This document shows, piece after piece, positions 7,600-18,275 of a stretch of DNA of 64,000 nucleotides. The stretch is from Phytobacter ursingii (GTDB lineage: Bacteria > Pseudomonadota > Gammaproteobacteria > Enterobacterales > Enterobacteriaceae), in assembly GCA_901456055.1 (NCBI GenBank), contig CABDWT010000002.1, positions 892,599 through 956,598 of the forward strand. The letters run 5' to 3'. Made by a program: the position numbers and the translations under genes. Positions within the stretch are counted from its first letter, which is position 1. Every line of letters begins with the position of its first letter. A model generated the notes under the pieces. It did not search any database, had not been told where the DNA came from, and saw only the letters and a program-made list of their open reading frames with translations.

Positions 7600-8535
7600 A
7601 TGAATAAATACCTGAAAATATTCAGCGGCGCTGCTATGGGTTTAATGTTATCTACCAGCGCGTTTGCTGCCGCCGACTATGCCGTCGTATTAAAAACACT
7701 GTCTAACCCATTCTGGGTGGATATGAAAAAAGGCATTGAAGACGAAGCGAAAACTCTGGGCGTCAGCGTAGATATTTTCGCATCTCCTTCAGAAGGCGAT
7801 TTTCAGTCACAGCTTCAGTTATTCGAAGATCTGAGCAATAAGAATTATAAAGGTATCGCATTCGCACCACTCTCTTCCGTCAATCTGGTTATGCCGGTTG
7901 CGCGTGCATGGAAAAAAGGTATTTATCTGGTTAACCTTGATGAAAAAATCGACATGGATAACCTCAAAAAAGCAGGCGGTAACGTCGAAGGCTTTATTAC
8001 CACCGATAACGTCGCCGTTGGTGCAAAAGGTGCGGACTTTATCGTAGAGAAACTGGGTACACAGGGTGGTGAAGTGGCCATTATCGAAGGTAAAGCCGGT
8101 AATGCGTCCGGTGAAGCACGTCGTAACGGCGCTACCGAAGCCTTTAAAAAAGCCAGCCAGATTAAACTGGTTGCCAGCCAGCCCGCCGACTGGGACCGTA
8201 TCAAAGCCCTGGACGTTGCCACCAACGTACTGCAGCGTAACCCGGACCTGAAAGCGTTCTACTGCGCCAATGACACCATGGCGATGGGCGTGGCTCAGGC
8301 CGTAGCTAATGCTGGCAAGACAGGCAAAATACTGGTTGTCGGCACCGACGGTGTTCCGGAAGCCCGTAAGATGGTAGAGGCGGGTCAGATGACCGCCACT
8401 GTTGCCCAGAACCCGGCTGATATCGGCGCCACTGGCCTGAAAATGATGGTTGATGCAGCGAAAACCGGTAAGGTGATTCCGCTGGATAAGGCCCCGGAAT
8501 TCAAGCTGGTCGATTCAATCCTGGTCACGAAGTAA
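7600..8535 (+). CDS. alsB: AlsB, D-allose-binding periplasmic protein
   Basis: 311 residues. A signal peptide ending SAFA precedes AADYAVVLKTLSNPFW, the start of a periplasmic-binding fold of the ribose-binding class. It captures D-allose and delivers it to the AlsA-AlsC importer. ATG 7600 is chosen because it gives the signal peptide; an ATG at 7558 lies inside the upstream hairpin. Length and sequence match K-12 AlsB. Confidence 0.96.
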   Translation: MNKYLKIFSGAAMGLMLSTSAFAAADYAVVLKTLSNPFWVDMKKGIEDEAKTLGVSVDIFASPSEGDFQSQLQLFEDLSNKNYKGIAFAPLSSVNLVMPVARAWKKGIYLVNLDEKIDMDNLKKAGGNVEGFITTDNVAVGAKGADFIVEKLGTQGGEVAIIEGKAGNASGEARRNGATEAFKKASQIKLVASQPADWDRIKALDVATNVLQRNPDLKAFYCANDTMAMGVAQAVANAGKTGKILVVGTDGVPEARKMVEAGQMTATVAQNPADIGATGLKMMVDAAKTGKVIPLDKAPEFKLVDSILVTK

Positions 8536-8550
8536 TGCAGGTCAGTTCGG

Positions 8551-8629
8551 CCTGATGCCCTCACCCCTGCCCTCTCCCACCGGGAGAGGGTGAAAGGCAA
8601 ACAGTGCGATGAGGGTCAGGGTGAGGGGA
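8551..8629. repeat. GGGAGAGGG-type palindromic intergenic repeat
   Basis: Between alsB and alsA. It starts CCTGATGCCCTCACCC, has the CCCTCTCCC-accg-GGGAGAGGG hairpin core, and ends with an outer arm (GGGTGAGGGG) that pairs with the first. It is the same family as copies at 15434, 19229, 31297, 37126 and 53394. It sits between a binding protein and its ATPase, where such hairpins often protect the upstream message. Confidence 0.8.
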
Positions 8630-8669
8630 AATACGCGGCTCCAACAAAAGGTAATAAAGGAAACTCATT

Positions 8670-10202
8670 ATGGTCACGCCATATATTTCGATGGCGAGTA
8701 TCGGCAAATCCTTTGGTCCGGTTCACGCATTAAAATCCGTCGATTTAACTATTTACCCTAATGAAATACATGCATTATTGGGTGAGAATGGTGCCGGTAA
8801 ATCAACGTTAATGAAAGTATTATCGGGAATTTATGAACCGACCAAAGGCACCATCACCATTAATGATATTAATTACGACAAACTCGATCATAAGCTGGCG
8901 GCGCAACTCGGCATTGGTATTATTTATCAGGAACTCAGTGTTATTGATGAATTAACCGTACTGGAAAATCTGTATATCGGCCGTCACCTGACGAAGAAGG
9001 TTTGTGGTGTCAATCTTATTGACTGGCGAGAAATGCGCGTCCGCGCCGCAATGATGTTATTGCGTGTTGGCCTAAAAGTAGACCTTGATGAAAAAGTGGC
9101 GAATTTATCTATCAGCCACAAACAAATGCTCGAAATTGCCAAGACATTAATGCTCAACGCCAAAGTTATTATTATGGACGAGCCAACTTCTTCGCTGACG
9201 AATAAAGAGGTTGATTATCTTTTTCTGATAATGAATCAGCTACGCAAAGAAGGGACGGCAATTGTTTATATCTCTCACAAACTGGCTGAAATCCGCCGTA
9301 TTTGTGACCGCTATACCGTCATGAAAGACGGCAGCAGCGTCTGCAGCGGCCTGGTCAGCGATGTCTCTAATGACGACATCGTCAAACTGATGGTCGGCCG
9401 TGAGTTACAAAACCGCTTCAACGCAATGAAAGAGAACACCGGCAACGTTGAGCGAGACACGGTGTTTGAAGTGAAAAACGTCACCAGCCGCGACAAGAAA
9501 AAAGTGCGCGATATCTCGTTCAGTGTCAATCGCGGCGAGATCCTCGGCTTCGCCGGGCTGGTCGGTTCAGGGCGTACCGAACTGATGAACTGCCTGTTCG
9601 GTGTGGATAGACGCAGCAGCGGTGAAATCCGTCTCAATGGCAAAGTTATCTCTCCGCGTTCCCCGCTGGACGCACTGAAAAAAGGAATGGCCTACATCAC
9701 CGAAAGCCGCCGCGAGAATGGTTTCTTTGGCAACTTCTCTATCGCCCAGAACATGGCGGTAAGCCAGAGTCTGAAGAAAGGTGGCTATAAAGGCGCAATG
9801 GGATTGTTTAATGAAGTCGAAGAGCGAAACGTTGCGCAGGCGCAGCGTGAGTTGTTGGGGCTGAAATGCCACTCCGTCGATCAGAACATCACCGAGCTTT
9901 CCGGTGGGAATCAGCAGAAGGTACTGATCTCCAAATGGCTGTGCTGCAACCCTGACGTGGTCATTTTCGATGAGCCGACACGCGGTATCGATGTTGGCGC
10001 AAAAGCTGAAATCTACAAAGTGATGCGCCAACTGGCGGATGACGGAAAGGTCATCCTGATGGTGTCATCCGAACTTCCTGAAATTATCGCCGTCTGCGAC
10101 CGCATCGCCGTGTTCTGCGAAGGACGACTGACGCAAATCCTGCCCAATCGCGACGATATGAGCGAAGAGGAGATTATGGCATGGGCATTACCACAAGAGT
10201 GA
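8670..10202 (+). CDS. alsA: AlsA, D-allose importer ATPase
   Basis: 510 residues with two ABC ATPase domains in tandem. The first has Walker [10 protein letters not shown] and Walker B IIMDEPTSSL. The second is degenerate at Walker A (GLVGSGRTE) but retains LSGGNQQKV and VIFDEPTRGID. This asymmetry is normal for RbsA-type sugar importers. It drives allose uptake with AlsC. Its 3' end overlaps alsC by 22 bases. Confidence 0.96.
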   Translation: MVTPYISMASIGKSFGPVHALKSVDLTIYPNEIHALLGENGAGKSTLMKVLSGIYEPTKGTITINDINYDKLDHKLAAQLGIGIIYQELSVIDELTVLENLYIGRHLTKKVCGVNLIDWREMRVRAAMMLLRVGLKVDLDEKVANLSISHKQMLEIAKTLMLNAKVIIMDEPTSSLTNKEVDYLFLIMNQLRKEGTAIVYISHKLAEIRRICDRYTVMKDGSSVCSGLVSDVSNDDIVKLMVGRELQNRFNAMKENTGNVERDTVFEVKNVTSRDKKKVRDISFSVNRGEILGFAGLVGSGRTELMNCLFGVDRRSSGEIRLNGKVISPRSPLDALKKGMAYITESRRENGFFGNFSIAQNMAVSQSLKKGGYKGAMGLFNEVEERNVAQAQRELLGLKCHSVDQNITELSGGNQQKVLISKWLCCNPDVVIFDEPTRGIDVGAKAEIYKVMRQLADDGKVILMVSSELPEIIAVCDRIAVFCEGRLTQILPNRDDMSEEEIMAWALPQE

Positions 10203-11161
10203 AAAGCGAAATGAGCGAGAAAAAGCCCTTCAACTTCGCGCTGTTCTGGGATAAATACGGCACCTTTTTTATCCTGGCTATCATCGTTGCGATCTTTGGC
10301 ACAATGTCGTCCCAGTACTTCCTGACGGCGAATAATATCACGCAGATCTTTGTCCAAAGTTCGGTGACAGTACTGATCGGTATGGGCGAGTTCTTCGCCA
10401 TCCTGATTGCTGGTATCGACCTGTCCGTCGGCGCAATTCTGGCGCTCTCCGGGATGGTCACCGCCAAGTTAATGCTGGCCGGTGTTGACCCTTTCCTGGC
10501 AGCCGTAATCGGCGGCGTGGTGGTCGGCGGCTTACTGGGCGCCATCAACGGTTGCCTGGTGAACTGGACAGGGCTACATCCATTCATCATTACGCTTGGG
10601 ACCAACGCCATTTTCCGTGGGATCACGCTCGTTATCTCTGATGCCAACTCGGTTTATGGCTTCTCCTTTGATTTCGTTAACTTCTTCGCCGCGAGCGTTA
10701 TCGGCATCCCGGTGCCGGTACTCTTCTCTCTGGCCGTGGCGATCATTCTCTGGTTTCTGACCACCCGTATGCGCCTGGGGCGCAACATCTATGCGCTCGG
10801 CGGTAACAAGAACTCTGCGTTTTATTCCGGTATCGATGTGAAATTCCACGTTCTGGTGGTGTTCATTATCTCCGGCATCTGCGCCGGGCTGGCGGGCGTC
10901 GTTTCCACCGCACGTCTGGGTGCCGCAGAACCACTGGCCGGTATGGGTTTTGAGACCTACGCCATTGCCAGCGCCATCATCGGCGGCACCAGCTTCTTCG
11001 GCGGCAAGGGGCGCATCTTCTCAGTGGTTATTGGCGGGCTGATTATCGGCACCATCAACAACGGTCTGAATATCTTGCAGGTTCAAACGTATTACCAGTT
11101 GGTAGTGATGGGCGGACTAATTATCGCCGCAGTCGCCCTGGACAGACTGATCAGTAAATAA
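10181..11161 (+). CDS. alsC: AlsC, D-allose importer permease
   Basis: 326 residues, RbsC-type inner-membrane permease with about ten hydrophobic segments and the family signature GIDLSVGAILAL. Nearly identical in length to K-12 AlsC. The start overlaps alsA, so translation is coupled. It forms the translocation path for D-allose with AlsA and AlsB. Confidence 0.96.
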   Translation: MGITTRVKSEMSEKKPFNFALFWDKYGTFFILAIIVAIFGTMSSQYFLTANNITQIFVQSSVTVLIGMGEFFAILIAGIDLSVGAILALSGMVTAKLMLAGVDPFLAAVIGGVVVGGLLGAINGCLVNWTGLHPFIITLGTNAIFRGITLVISDANSVYGFSFDFVNFFAASVIGIPVPVLFSLAVAIILWFLTTRMRLGRNIYALGGNKNSAFYSGIDVKFHVLVVFIISGICAGLAGVVSTARLGAAEPLAGMGFETYAIASAIIGGTSFFGGKGRIFSVVIGGLIIGTINNGLNILQVQTYYQLVVMGGLIIAAVALDRLISK

Positions 11162-11270
11162 CCTTATCGCTTTAGGTCGCAGGTGTTCTGCCTTGTCGGT
11201 TGGCTCCTTACCAGGGAATTGACGAGCCGATGGGCTTCTTGCCGCCAAAAATCAAAATTCAGGAGTTAGC

Positions 11271-11966
11271 ATGAAAATTTCCCCCTCTTTGATGTGTATG
11301 GATCTGCTGAAATTTAAAGAACAGATCGAATTTATCGATACCCACGCAGACTATTTCCACATCGACATCATGGATGGACATTTCGTCCCTAACCTGACGC
11401 TGTCACCGTTCTTCGTAAGTCAGGTCAAAAAGCTGGCGAGTAAGCCGCTCGACTGCCATCTGATGGTAACGCGGCCACAGGACTACATCAGCCAACTGGC
11501 AAGCGCAGGGGCAGACATCATCACCCTGCACCCGGAGACCATTAACGGCCAGGCCTTCCGCCTGATCGACGAAATTCGCCGCCTGGGCATGAAAGTGGGT
11601 CTGATCCTGAACCCGGAAACCACCGTGGATGCGATGAAGTACTACATCCACAAAGCCGACAAAGTGACCGTAATGACCGTTGACCCGGGTTTTGCTGGTC
11701 AGCCGTTTATTCCGGAAATGCTGAATAAAATCGCCGAACTGAAAGCCTGGCGTGAGCGCGAAGGGCTAAGCTTTGAAATCGAGATCGACGGATCCTGCAA
11801 CAAAGCAACCTATAAGCGTCTGATGGAAGCCGGAGCGGATGTGTTTATCGTTGGCACCTCCGGCCTGTTCAACCAGGCAGAGCAGATTGGCGACGCCTGG
11901 GCCGTTCTGGAAGAGCATGTTCTGGCCGCGAAAAACGAGGTACAACCTCATGCACCAACAGCATAA
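11271..11966 (+). CDS. alsE: AlsE, D-allulose-6-phosphate 3-epimerase
   Basis: 231 residues, a TIM-barrel epimerase of the ribulose-phosphate 3-epimerase family. Metal-site motifs [18 protein letters not shown] and EIEIDG are all present. It converts D-allulose 6-phosphate to D-fructose 6-phosphate, the last step of allose breakdown. A ribosome site (CAGGAG) precedes ATG 11271. Its end overlaps alsK by 17 bases. Confidence 0.96.
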   Translation: MKISPSLMCMDLLKFKEQIEFIDTHADYFHIDIMDGHFVPNLTLSPFFVSQVKKLASKPLDCHLMVTRPQDYISQLASAGADIITLHPETINGQAFRLIDEIRRLGMKVGLILNPETTVDAMKYYIHKADKVTVMTVDPGFAGQPFIPEMLNKIAELKAWREREGLSFEIEIDGSCNKATYKRLMEAGADVFIVGTSGLFNQAEQIGDAWAVLEEHVLAAKNEVQPHAPTA

Positions 11967-12894
11967 TGTGGTCGCAGGCGTGGATATGGGGGCGACCCAT
12001 ATCCGCATCTGCCTGCAAACCGCCGCGGGCGATGTGCTGCACTGTGAAAAGCGCCGCACCGCCGAAACTATTGAGAGCGGTGTGGTGGCCGGAATAAGCG
12101 GCCTGCTCAGCCAGTTGCTGGAGCAGTATAACGCGCAGTGTTATGGCCTGGTGATGGGGTTCCCGGCGCTGGTCGGTAGGGACAAGCGCACCATCATCTC
12201 CACGCCGAACCTGCCGCTGACGCCGGATTCACTGATTGGGCTGGCAGAGCAGCTCGAAGACGCGCTGGGTTGCCCGGTGGAGTTCTCCCGCGATGTGAAC
12301 CTGCAACTGTCATTTGATGTGCAGGAAAACGGGCTGGCGGGCCAGGAAGTGCTGGCGGCTTATCTGGGCACCGGCATGGGCTTCGCCATCTGGCTCAACG
12401 GCGCCCCCTGGACCGGTTCGCACGGTGTAGCGGGTGAGCTGGGACATATTCCTCAGGGTGATATACAGCAGCATTGTGCTTGCGGTAACCCCGGCTGCCT
12501 GGAGACCGTCTGTTCAGGGATCGCGCTACGTCGCTGGTACGAACAGCAGCCGCGGGATTACGAGCTGGGCGCGCTCTTCGAACACGCAAGCCATGAGCCC
12601 TTCGTAAAGGCATTGCTCGACCATGCCGCGCGCGCTATCGCCACCAGTGTTAACCTGTTCGATCCGGACGCGGTGATTCTGGGCGGCGGGGTGATGGATA
12701 TGCCGTCATTCCCACGGGATGCGCTGATTACGGCGATTCGTGTACACGTGCGAAAACCCTTACCGCATGATGAAGTACGTTTTCTGGCGGCGTCCTCCTC
12801 CGCGTTTAACGGTGCGCAGGGTGCGGCCACACTTGCCCGCAGCCGCTTTACGCCGCAATCCGTCGCAGCGCCTGCGCCAGTTGCACACGGGTAA
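11950..12894 (+). CDS. alsK: AlsK, D-allose kinase (ROK family)
   Basis: 314 residues. The N-terminal phosphate-binding motif [11 protein letters not shown] and the zinc motif [10 protein letters not shown] define the ROK sugar kinases. It phosphorylates D-allose to allose 6-phosphate for RpiB and AlsE. ATG 11950 is chosen over in-frame codons inside alsE. The final 47 bases are antisense to the 3' end of the histidine kinase gene; the Ala/Pro-rich tail ([11 protein letters not shown]) comes from that overlap. Confidence 0.94.
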   Translation: MHQQHNVVAGVDMGATHIRICLQTAAGDVLHCEKRRTAETIESGVVAGISGLLSQLLEQYNAQCYGLVMGFPALVGRDKRTIISTPNLPLTPDSLIGLAEQLEDALGCPVEFSRDVNLQLSFDVQENGLAGQEVLAAYLGTGMGFAIWLNGAPWTGSHGVAGELGHIPQGDIQQHCACGNPGCLETVCSGIALRRWYEQQPRDYELGALFEHASHEPFVKALLDHAARAIATSVNLFDPDAVILGGGVMDMPSFPRDALITAIRVHVRKPLPHDEVRFLAASSSAFNGAQGAATLARSRFTPQSVAAPAPVAHG

Positions 12895-15412
12895 AGGGTT
12901 TTCGCAGCAGTTCAACGTCCGGTAGCGCAGGATTATGTACCGGACGTAAATCCTGGCCGCTAATCAGTAACAGCGGCAAATGCGGATAGTGCTGACGGGC
13001 ATAATTAATCACCTCTGCGCCGCTCATCTGCCCCGGCAGCATCAGGTCGCTGATCAGCATGCCAATATCCTCGGACGCTGCCAGCAACGCCAGCGCCTGT
13101 TCGCCGCACTCTGCCTCCAGCGTTAAGTACCCCAGCCCATGTAACTGTTCACAAAGGGTCTGTCGTACATCCGCCTCATCTTCCAGCACCAGGATTAATT
13201 TATCCGTACGGTCAGCTTCCTGTGCCGGTAACGGCTCAACCGGGCTGACGACCTGCACCGACGCGCGTGGAAGTTGTAAACGCACTGTGGTTCCCTGCCC
13301 GGGCGCGCTATCAATAGCCACTCGCCCACCGGACTGGCGCACAAAGCCGTATACCATCGACAGCCCCAGGCCGCTGCCGCTGCCAGTCTGCTTGGTGGTG
13401 AAGAATGGCTCGAAAACGCGCGCCTTCACGTCTTGCGACATGCCGCAACCGCGATCGATCACTTCCAGCGCAACCATATCCTGCCTGCGTCCGTCGCTAC
13501 GCGTGACGCGCTGATTCCAGGTACGGATCTTGATCGTTCCTTTCTGTCCTTCCATCGCATCCCGCGCATTCATCACCAGATTGATGATGGCATTTTCCAG
13601 TTGACCAACGTCTATCCATGCAGGCCAGGCGGGTTGCTGAGCTTCAATTTCCAGCGTCAGCGTGGCAGGGAGAGAATGACGCATCAGTTCGCTTAAGTTT
13701 TCCAGCAGCGGCTGCATCTCCACGGCATGGGGGTGCAGAGATTGCTTGCGCGAGAAGGCCAGCAAACGCTGGGTCAGCATCGCTCCGCGCTCAGCCGCTT
13801 TTAGCGCGCGGGAGATACGCGGTGCATCCGGCGATTGCGGATTCACCAGCTCAAGGCTCCCGATAATGACCGCCAGTAAGTTATTAAAATCATGCGCCAG
13901 CCCACCCGTAAGCTGACCGACGGCTTTCATTTTCTGGCTGTGCAACAGCGCCTCTTCCAGCCCCTTGCGTTCTGTTCTGTCCAGCACTACGTTGACCATC
14001 CCGCGCCCTGGTACCGGGCTAAATCGCAGTTCAATGGTGCGGTTATCTGCCAGGCGAAGCTCCTGCGGTTTCGGCATGGGTCGCGCGAGGTTCTCCTGCA
14101 CATGGTCCGGCAGCTCACTCACCTGACGTAGCAGACTCTGATAGTGCTGACCGCGTTGCAGCGCATCGGCAGAGAGGCCAAGCAACAGCGGATACTGCGG
14201 GTTCCACACCACCAGACAGCCCTGGCTGTCAAACAGGGCAAAGCCGTCGCGCATGGCATGGAAGGTCGTTTCCAGTTGGGTGCTTTTCTCTTTGAGCAAC
14301 TTTGAGGTGTGTTCCAGCGAGGCAGTATTGCGGGCAAAGACGTTAAAGGCGCGCGCCAGTTCGCCCAGTTCATCGCGCCGTTGCAGCGCCGGAACGGGAA
14401 CATCCGGCTCACCGCGAGCCAGACGGGACATCGCCCGGGAGATCGCCGTTAAATTCGACCCCAGATTACGGTAGATATACCAGCCGGCAAACCCGGTAAT
14501 CACCAGCGCCAGCAGAGCAAAGGCGCTGATAAAGATAATAATCGAGCGCATTTCACTGTGGCTTTGCGCGGTCCGCTGCTCAGAGGCCTGCGCAACCTGA
14601 GCAACGTACTGATTGATATCGGTATTCAGAATGGCGACCAGCGCTTTGATATGAAACATAAACCAGCTTATCGCCAGATCGCTGTCATCCAGTTGCGCCG
14701 CCAGAGGACCGAGCTTTGCCAGTTCATTGCTGAAATCCTGCAGGATACCGTTCACTACCGGGTTGTCGGTGCGGTCTGGCAACTGCGCGCGTATTTCCGT
14801 CAGTTGCTGTATCGTCGGGCGCGGCGAGGGGGTACGAATAGCGGCGGCCAGCAGCCGATCCATTTCGCCGAGTAAACGGGGATCGCCGATGGCGATGCCA
14901 TCACGCAGGTTTATCTCCTGCAAATGGCGCAGATAACTTTGGTTCTGGTACAGCGAACTGAGTAGCGCATTACGTTCAAGATGGCGACGTTGACCACGCT
15001 CCAGCATCTGCGTCACGCTCTGTTCGAGTTCATTGCTGCGCCAGGTAATGCGCTCCACCAGTTGCGGTTCCAGTTGGGCCAGCGGCGCACGGGCCAGTTG
15101 CTCCAGCGATTTTTGCAGCGCCATCTGAGTCGCCTTAAGCCGTTCCGCTTCGCTTTTATATTCCAGCGCCCCCACGACCTGAGAAAGGCGCACTGCCGCC
15201 GTGGCGACATTCGCCGTATCACGCGCAAGGTTCATGCTGCCGGTCATGTCGTCCAGCGTCTGTTGCTGCACCTGTTCCTGGATTTGGCTGGCATGGCGAA
15301 ACCCCAATACGGCAACGCCGCAAACCATCAGCGTCACGGTCATCACCAACAAATTGAAGAACAGTAACCGCCCGCGCGCGCTGGCGAAAAACGAGTTGTG
15401 CCGATAGGGCAT
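12848..15412 (-). CDS. Hybrid sensor histidine kinase for the second sugar system
   Basis: 854 residues. Order: TM1 (~17-37), a helical periplasmic sensor domain (~40-288), TM2 (~291-313), HAMP (~313-365), a PAS-like domain (~375-485), HisKA with phospho-accepting His507 ([10 protein letters not shown]), a HATPase with N and G boxes (N611-N615, DRGCG, GSGLGLS), and a C-terminal receiver with phospho-Asp789 (LISDLMLPG). The periplasmic sensor resembles the TorS class in being all-helical. It lies back-to-back with the plus-strand transporter operon, whose other flank carries an orphan response regulator; the two are probably a pair. Ligand unknown; possibly the binding protein of the operon. 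Confidence 0.9.
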   Translation of the reverse strand: MPYRHNSFFASARGRLLFFNLLVMTVTLMVCGVAVLGFRHASQIQEQVQQQTLDDMTGSMNLARDTANVATAAVRLSQVVGALEYKSEAERLKATQMALQKSLEQLARAPLAQLEPQLVERITWRSNELEQSVTQMLERGQRRHLERNALLSSLYQNQSYLRHLQEINLRDGIAIGDPRLLGEMDRLLAAAIRTPSPRPTIQQLTEIRAQLPDRTDNPVVNGILQDFSNELAKLGPLAAQLDDSDLAISWFMFHIKALVAILNTDINQYVAQVAQASEQRTAQSHSEMRSIIIFISAFALLALVITGFAGWYIYRNLGSNLTAISRAMSRLARGEPDVPVPALQRRDELGELARAFNVFARNTASLEHTSKLLKEKSTQLETTFHAMRDGFALFDSQGCLVVWNPQYPLLLGLSADALQRGQHYQSLLRQVSELPDHVQENLARPMPKPQELRLADNRTIELRFSPVPGRGMVNVVLDRTERKGLEEALLHSQKMKAVGQLTGGLAHDFNNLLAVIIGSLELVNPQSPDAPRISRALKAAERGAMLTQRLLAFSRKQSLHPHAVEMQPLLENLSELMRHSLPATLTLEIEAQQPAWPAWIDVGQLENAIINLVMNARDAMEGQKGTIKIRTWNQRVTRSDGRRQDMVALEVIDRGCGMSQDVKARVFEPFFTTKQTGSGSGLGLSMVYGFVRQSGGRVAIDSAPGQGTTVRLQLPRASVQVVSPVEPLPAQEADRTDKLILVLEDEADVRQTLCEQLHGLGYLTLEAECGEQALALLAASEDIGMLISDLMLPGQMSGAEVINYARQHYPHLPLLLISGQDLRPVHNPALPDVELLRKPFTRVQLAQALRRIAA

Positions 15413-15433
15413 AGCGGGCTCCGTTGTCAGTTT

Positions 15434-15579
15434 CTCCCCTCACCCTAACCTCTCCCCAAAGGTGCGAGGGGACTGTTCGGTGCGGGCTGGGGTTTCTCCC
15501 CCAAAGCGCAGAAACGTGGGGGTGTGGTCCTGGTGTTCCCCCTCTCCCTTCCAGGGAGAGGGCTGGGGTGAGGGTGAAG
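15434..15579. repeat. Long composite GGGAGAGGG-type palindromic repeat
   Basis: About 145 bases between the histidine kinase and the divergent ABC ATPase. It opens CCCCTCACCCTAACC and closes with CCCTCTCCC-ttcca-GGGAGAGGG then GGGGTGAGGG. The whole can fold as a long imperfect palindrome. Same family as the element at 8551. The operon promoter should lie between it and 15710. Confidence 0.75.
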
Positions 15580-15709
15580 GAAGTCATGTTGCGTAACTGT
15601 GATCTTCGTTAACTATTCAGCAATATGACAAATATGAATGCCCAATGACATTCTGCATTTATTTTGCCGTGATGGACTGGCGCAATCGAAACCCTTGCAG
15701 GAGCAAGCC

Positions 15710-17233
15710 ATGAGCAAGACGCCCGTTCTGGAGATGCGCAATATTGCCAAAGTATTTGGCAAGTTTTATGCGCTGAAAGGGGTGGATCTGACGGTATATC
15801 CTGGCGAAATCCACGCGCTGATGGGGGAAAACGGCGCCGGTAAAAGTACCCTGATGAAGATCCTCGCGGGGGCATACACCGCCACCAGCGGCGAGATTTT
15901 GATTGACGGGCAGCCGTTCAATATCAAAGGGCCAAAAGACGCGCTGGCGGCTGGCATCACGTTGATATATCAGGAAATGCAGTTAGCCCCTAATCTGACC
16001 GTCGCCGAAAACATCTTTCTCGGCAGTGAGATTTCCCGCGGCGGACTGATTCAGCGTCGGGACATGGTCGCTCAGGCGCAAAGCGTGATTGACCGCCTCG
16101 GCGCTCAGTTCAAAGCCAGCGACCTGGTGATGAAACTCACCATCGCCGAACAGCAGCAGGTCGAAATCGCCCGCGCCCTGCACCGTAACAGCCGTATTCT
16201 GGTGATGGACGAACCCACCGCCGCCCTCTCCTCCCGTGAAACACACCGCCTGTTTGAACTGATCATGCGTCTGCGCGATGAAGGGATGGCAATCATCTAT
16301 ATCAGCCACCGCATGGCAGAAGTGTATGAGCTCTCCGACCGGGTCAGCGTCCTGCGTGACGGTCAGTATGTTGGCAGCCTGACCCGCGACAAACTCAACG
16401 CCTCAGAGCTGGTACGTATGATGGTGGGCCGCCCGCTCAGCGATCTCTTTAATAAAGAACGCGATATTCCACGGGGCGACGTCCGTCTCAACATTCATCA
16501 CCTCACCGACGGCAAAAAAATCCAGCCGGTCAGCCTGCAGGTACGCGCCGGGGAGATCGTCGGCCTTGCCGGACTGGTCGGCGCAGGTCGTTCAGAGCTC
16601 GCACAACTGATTTTTGGCGTGCGTAAAGCCACCGGCGGAGTGATTGAAATCGATGGCGAACCGGTAGTGATCCACTCCCCGCGAGCCGCCATTGATTTAG
16701 GCATCGGATTCCTTACCGAAAACCGCAAAGAACAAGGGCTGTTTCTGGAGCTGGCCGCGCAGGAAAACATCACGATGGCGACCATCGAGCGCGACGCCAG
16801 TTACGGTCTGCTCGATCGAAAAAAAGCGCAGTCCATCTCCGATGACGCCATCAAGTTACTCAATATCCGCGTCCCCCATTCACAGGTGCGGGCGGGCGGT
16901 CTTTCCGGCGGCAATCAGCAAAAGCTGCTTATATCCCGCTGGGTCGCCATCGGGCCGCGGATCCTGATCCTCGATGAGCCAACACGCGGCGTCGATGTCG
17001 GCGCCAAGAGCGAAATCTATCGCATCATGAGCCAGATGGCCCACAAAGGGGTAGCCATCCTGATGATTTCCAGCGAGTTACCGGAAGTGGTCGGCATGAG
17101 CGACCGCGTGTATGTGATGCATGAAGGCAGCATCGCCGGCGAGCTGGAAGGCGAGCGTATTACCCAGGAAAACATCATGCAGCTTGCGACCGGTATGAAC
17201 GAATCCCATCACCAGGCGGTACACCATGACTGA
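15710..17233 (+). CDS. Sugar ABC importer, tandem ATPase (RbsA type)
   Basis: 507 residues with two ABC domains: the first with GENGAGKST and [11 protein letters not shown], the second with [18 protein letters not shown] and [14 protein letters not shown] 15710 follows GCAGGAG; a longer in-frame start at 15638 is not supported. First gene of a six-gene plus-strand operon. It is a separate system from AlsA, about 7 kb away. By family, the substrate is a pentose or hexose. Confidence 0.93.
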   Translation: MSKTPVLEMRNIAKVFGKFYALKGVDLTVYPGEIHALMGENGAGKSTLMKILAGAYTATSGEILIDGQPFNIKGPKDALAAGITLIYQEMQLAPNLTVAENIFLGSEISRGGLIQRRDMVAQAQSVIDRLGAQFKASDLVMKLTIAEQQQVEIARALHRNSRILVMDEPTAALSSRETHRLFELIMRLRDEGMAIIYISHRMAEVYELSDRVSVLRDGQYVGSLTRDKLNASELVRMMVGRPLSDLFNKERDIPRGDVRLNIHHLTDGKKIQPVSLQVRAGEIVGLAGLVGAGRSELAQLIFGVRKATGGVIEIDGEPVVIHSPRAAIDLGIGFLTENRKEQGLFLELAAQENITMATIERDASYGLLDRKKAQSISDDAIKLLNIRVPHSQVRAGGLSGGNQQKLLISRWVAIGPRILILDEPTRGVDVGAKSEIYRIMSQMAHKGVAILMISSELPEVVGMSDRVYVMHEGSIAGELEGERITQENIMQLATGMNESHHQAVHHD

Positions 17234-18236
17234 ATCGAAAGAGACCTCTGTCCCCACGCCGCAACAGGTGGCGAAATCGGCCTCGGCGAAAAAAATGCTG
17301 ATGGGCGATCTGATGCAAACGGTCGGCATCTTGCCAATCTTGATCCTGATCGTTGCCGTATTTGGCTTTATTGCACCTAACTTTTTTACAGAAAGTAACC
17401 TGCTGAATATCACCCGTCAGGCCTCAATCAATATCGTGCTGGCGGCAGGGATGACCTTCATCATTCTGACCGGCGGCATTGACCTGTCCGTCGGTTCCAT
17501 CCTCGGCACCACGGCGGTGGCGGCGATGGTGGTGTCGTTGATCCCGCAACTGGCCTTCCTCTCCGTGCCTGCGGCGCTGATGCTCGGTCTGGTGCTGGGG
17601 TTGTTTAACGGCATACTGGTCGCTTTCGCCGGGCTTCCCCCGTTTATCGTCACGCTTGGCACCTATACGGCGCTACGTGGCGCAGCTTATCTGCTGGCGG
17701 ACGGCACCACGGTCATCAACTCCAGTATCGGGTTCGAGTGGATCGGCAATAACTACCTCGGCCCCATTCCGTGGCTGGTGGTCATTGCGCTGGCTGTGAT
17801 TGTGGTGTGCTGGTTCATCCTGCGTCGCACCACCCTTGGCGTTCACATTTATGCCGTCGGCGGCAATATGCAGGCGGCCCGTCTTACCGGTATCAAAGTG
17901 TGGCTGGTATTGCTGTTCGTTTATGGCATGAGCGGCCTGCTCTCGGGGCTTGGCGGAGTGATGAGCGCGTCACGTCTGTACAGCGCCAACGGCAACCTTG
18001 GCATGGGCTATGAGCTTGACGCCATCGCGGCGGTCATTCTCGGCGGCACCAGTTTCGTCGGCGGCATCGGCACCATCACCGGTACGCTGGTCGGGGCGTT
18101 AATTATCGCCACCCTGAACAATGGTATGACATTGATGGGCGTTTCTTACTTCTGGCAACTGGTGATCAAAGGGGCGGTGATCATCATTGCAGTGCTGATA
18201 GACAAATACCGTACCCGACATCATCAAAGTGCATAA
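17226..18236 (+). CDS. Sugar ABC importer permease (RbsC type)
   Basis: 336 residues with about ten membrane segments and the signature [13 protein letters not shown] hydrophilic N-terminal tail of ~25 residues ([13 protein letters not shown]) precedes the first membrane helix. The start overlaps the ATPase gene by 8 bases. It pairs with the ATPase and the binding protein that follows. Confidence 0.93.
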   Translation: MTESKETSVPTPQQVAKSASAKKMLMGDLMQTVGILPILILIVAVFGFIAPNFFTESNLLNITRQASINIVLAAGMTFIILTGGIDLSVGSILGTTAVAAMVVSLIPQLAFLSVPAALMLGLVLGLFNGILVAFAGLPPFIVTLGTYTALRGAAYLLADGTTVINSSIGFEWIGNNYLGPIPWLVVIALAVIVVCWFILRRTTLGVHIYAVGGNMQAARLTGIKVWLVLLFVYGMSGLLSGLGGVMSASRLYSANGNLGMGYELDAIAAVILGGTSFVGGIGTITGTLVGALIIATLNNGMTLMGVSYFWQLVIKGAVIIIAVLIDKYRTRHHQSA

Positions 18237-18275
18237 CAACAAGATTTCCCTGAAAACCCTACGTGAGGAAAGACT

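Noticed and set aside
8551-8629. CRISPR-like array in the repeated palindromes
   Set aside because: Copies are scattered over 45 kb with no regular spacers and no cas genes; they are dispersed intergenic repeats.
12848-15412. Assignment of the hybrid kinase as TorS
   Set aside because: Helical sensor and hybrid layout are similar, but there is no C-terminal HPt domain and the neighbours are sugar genes.
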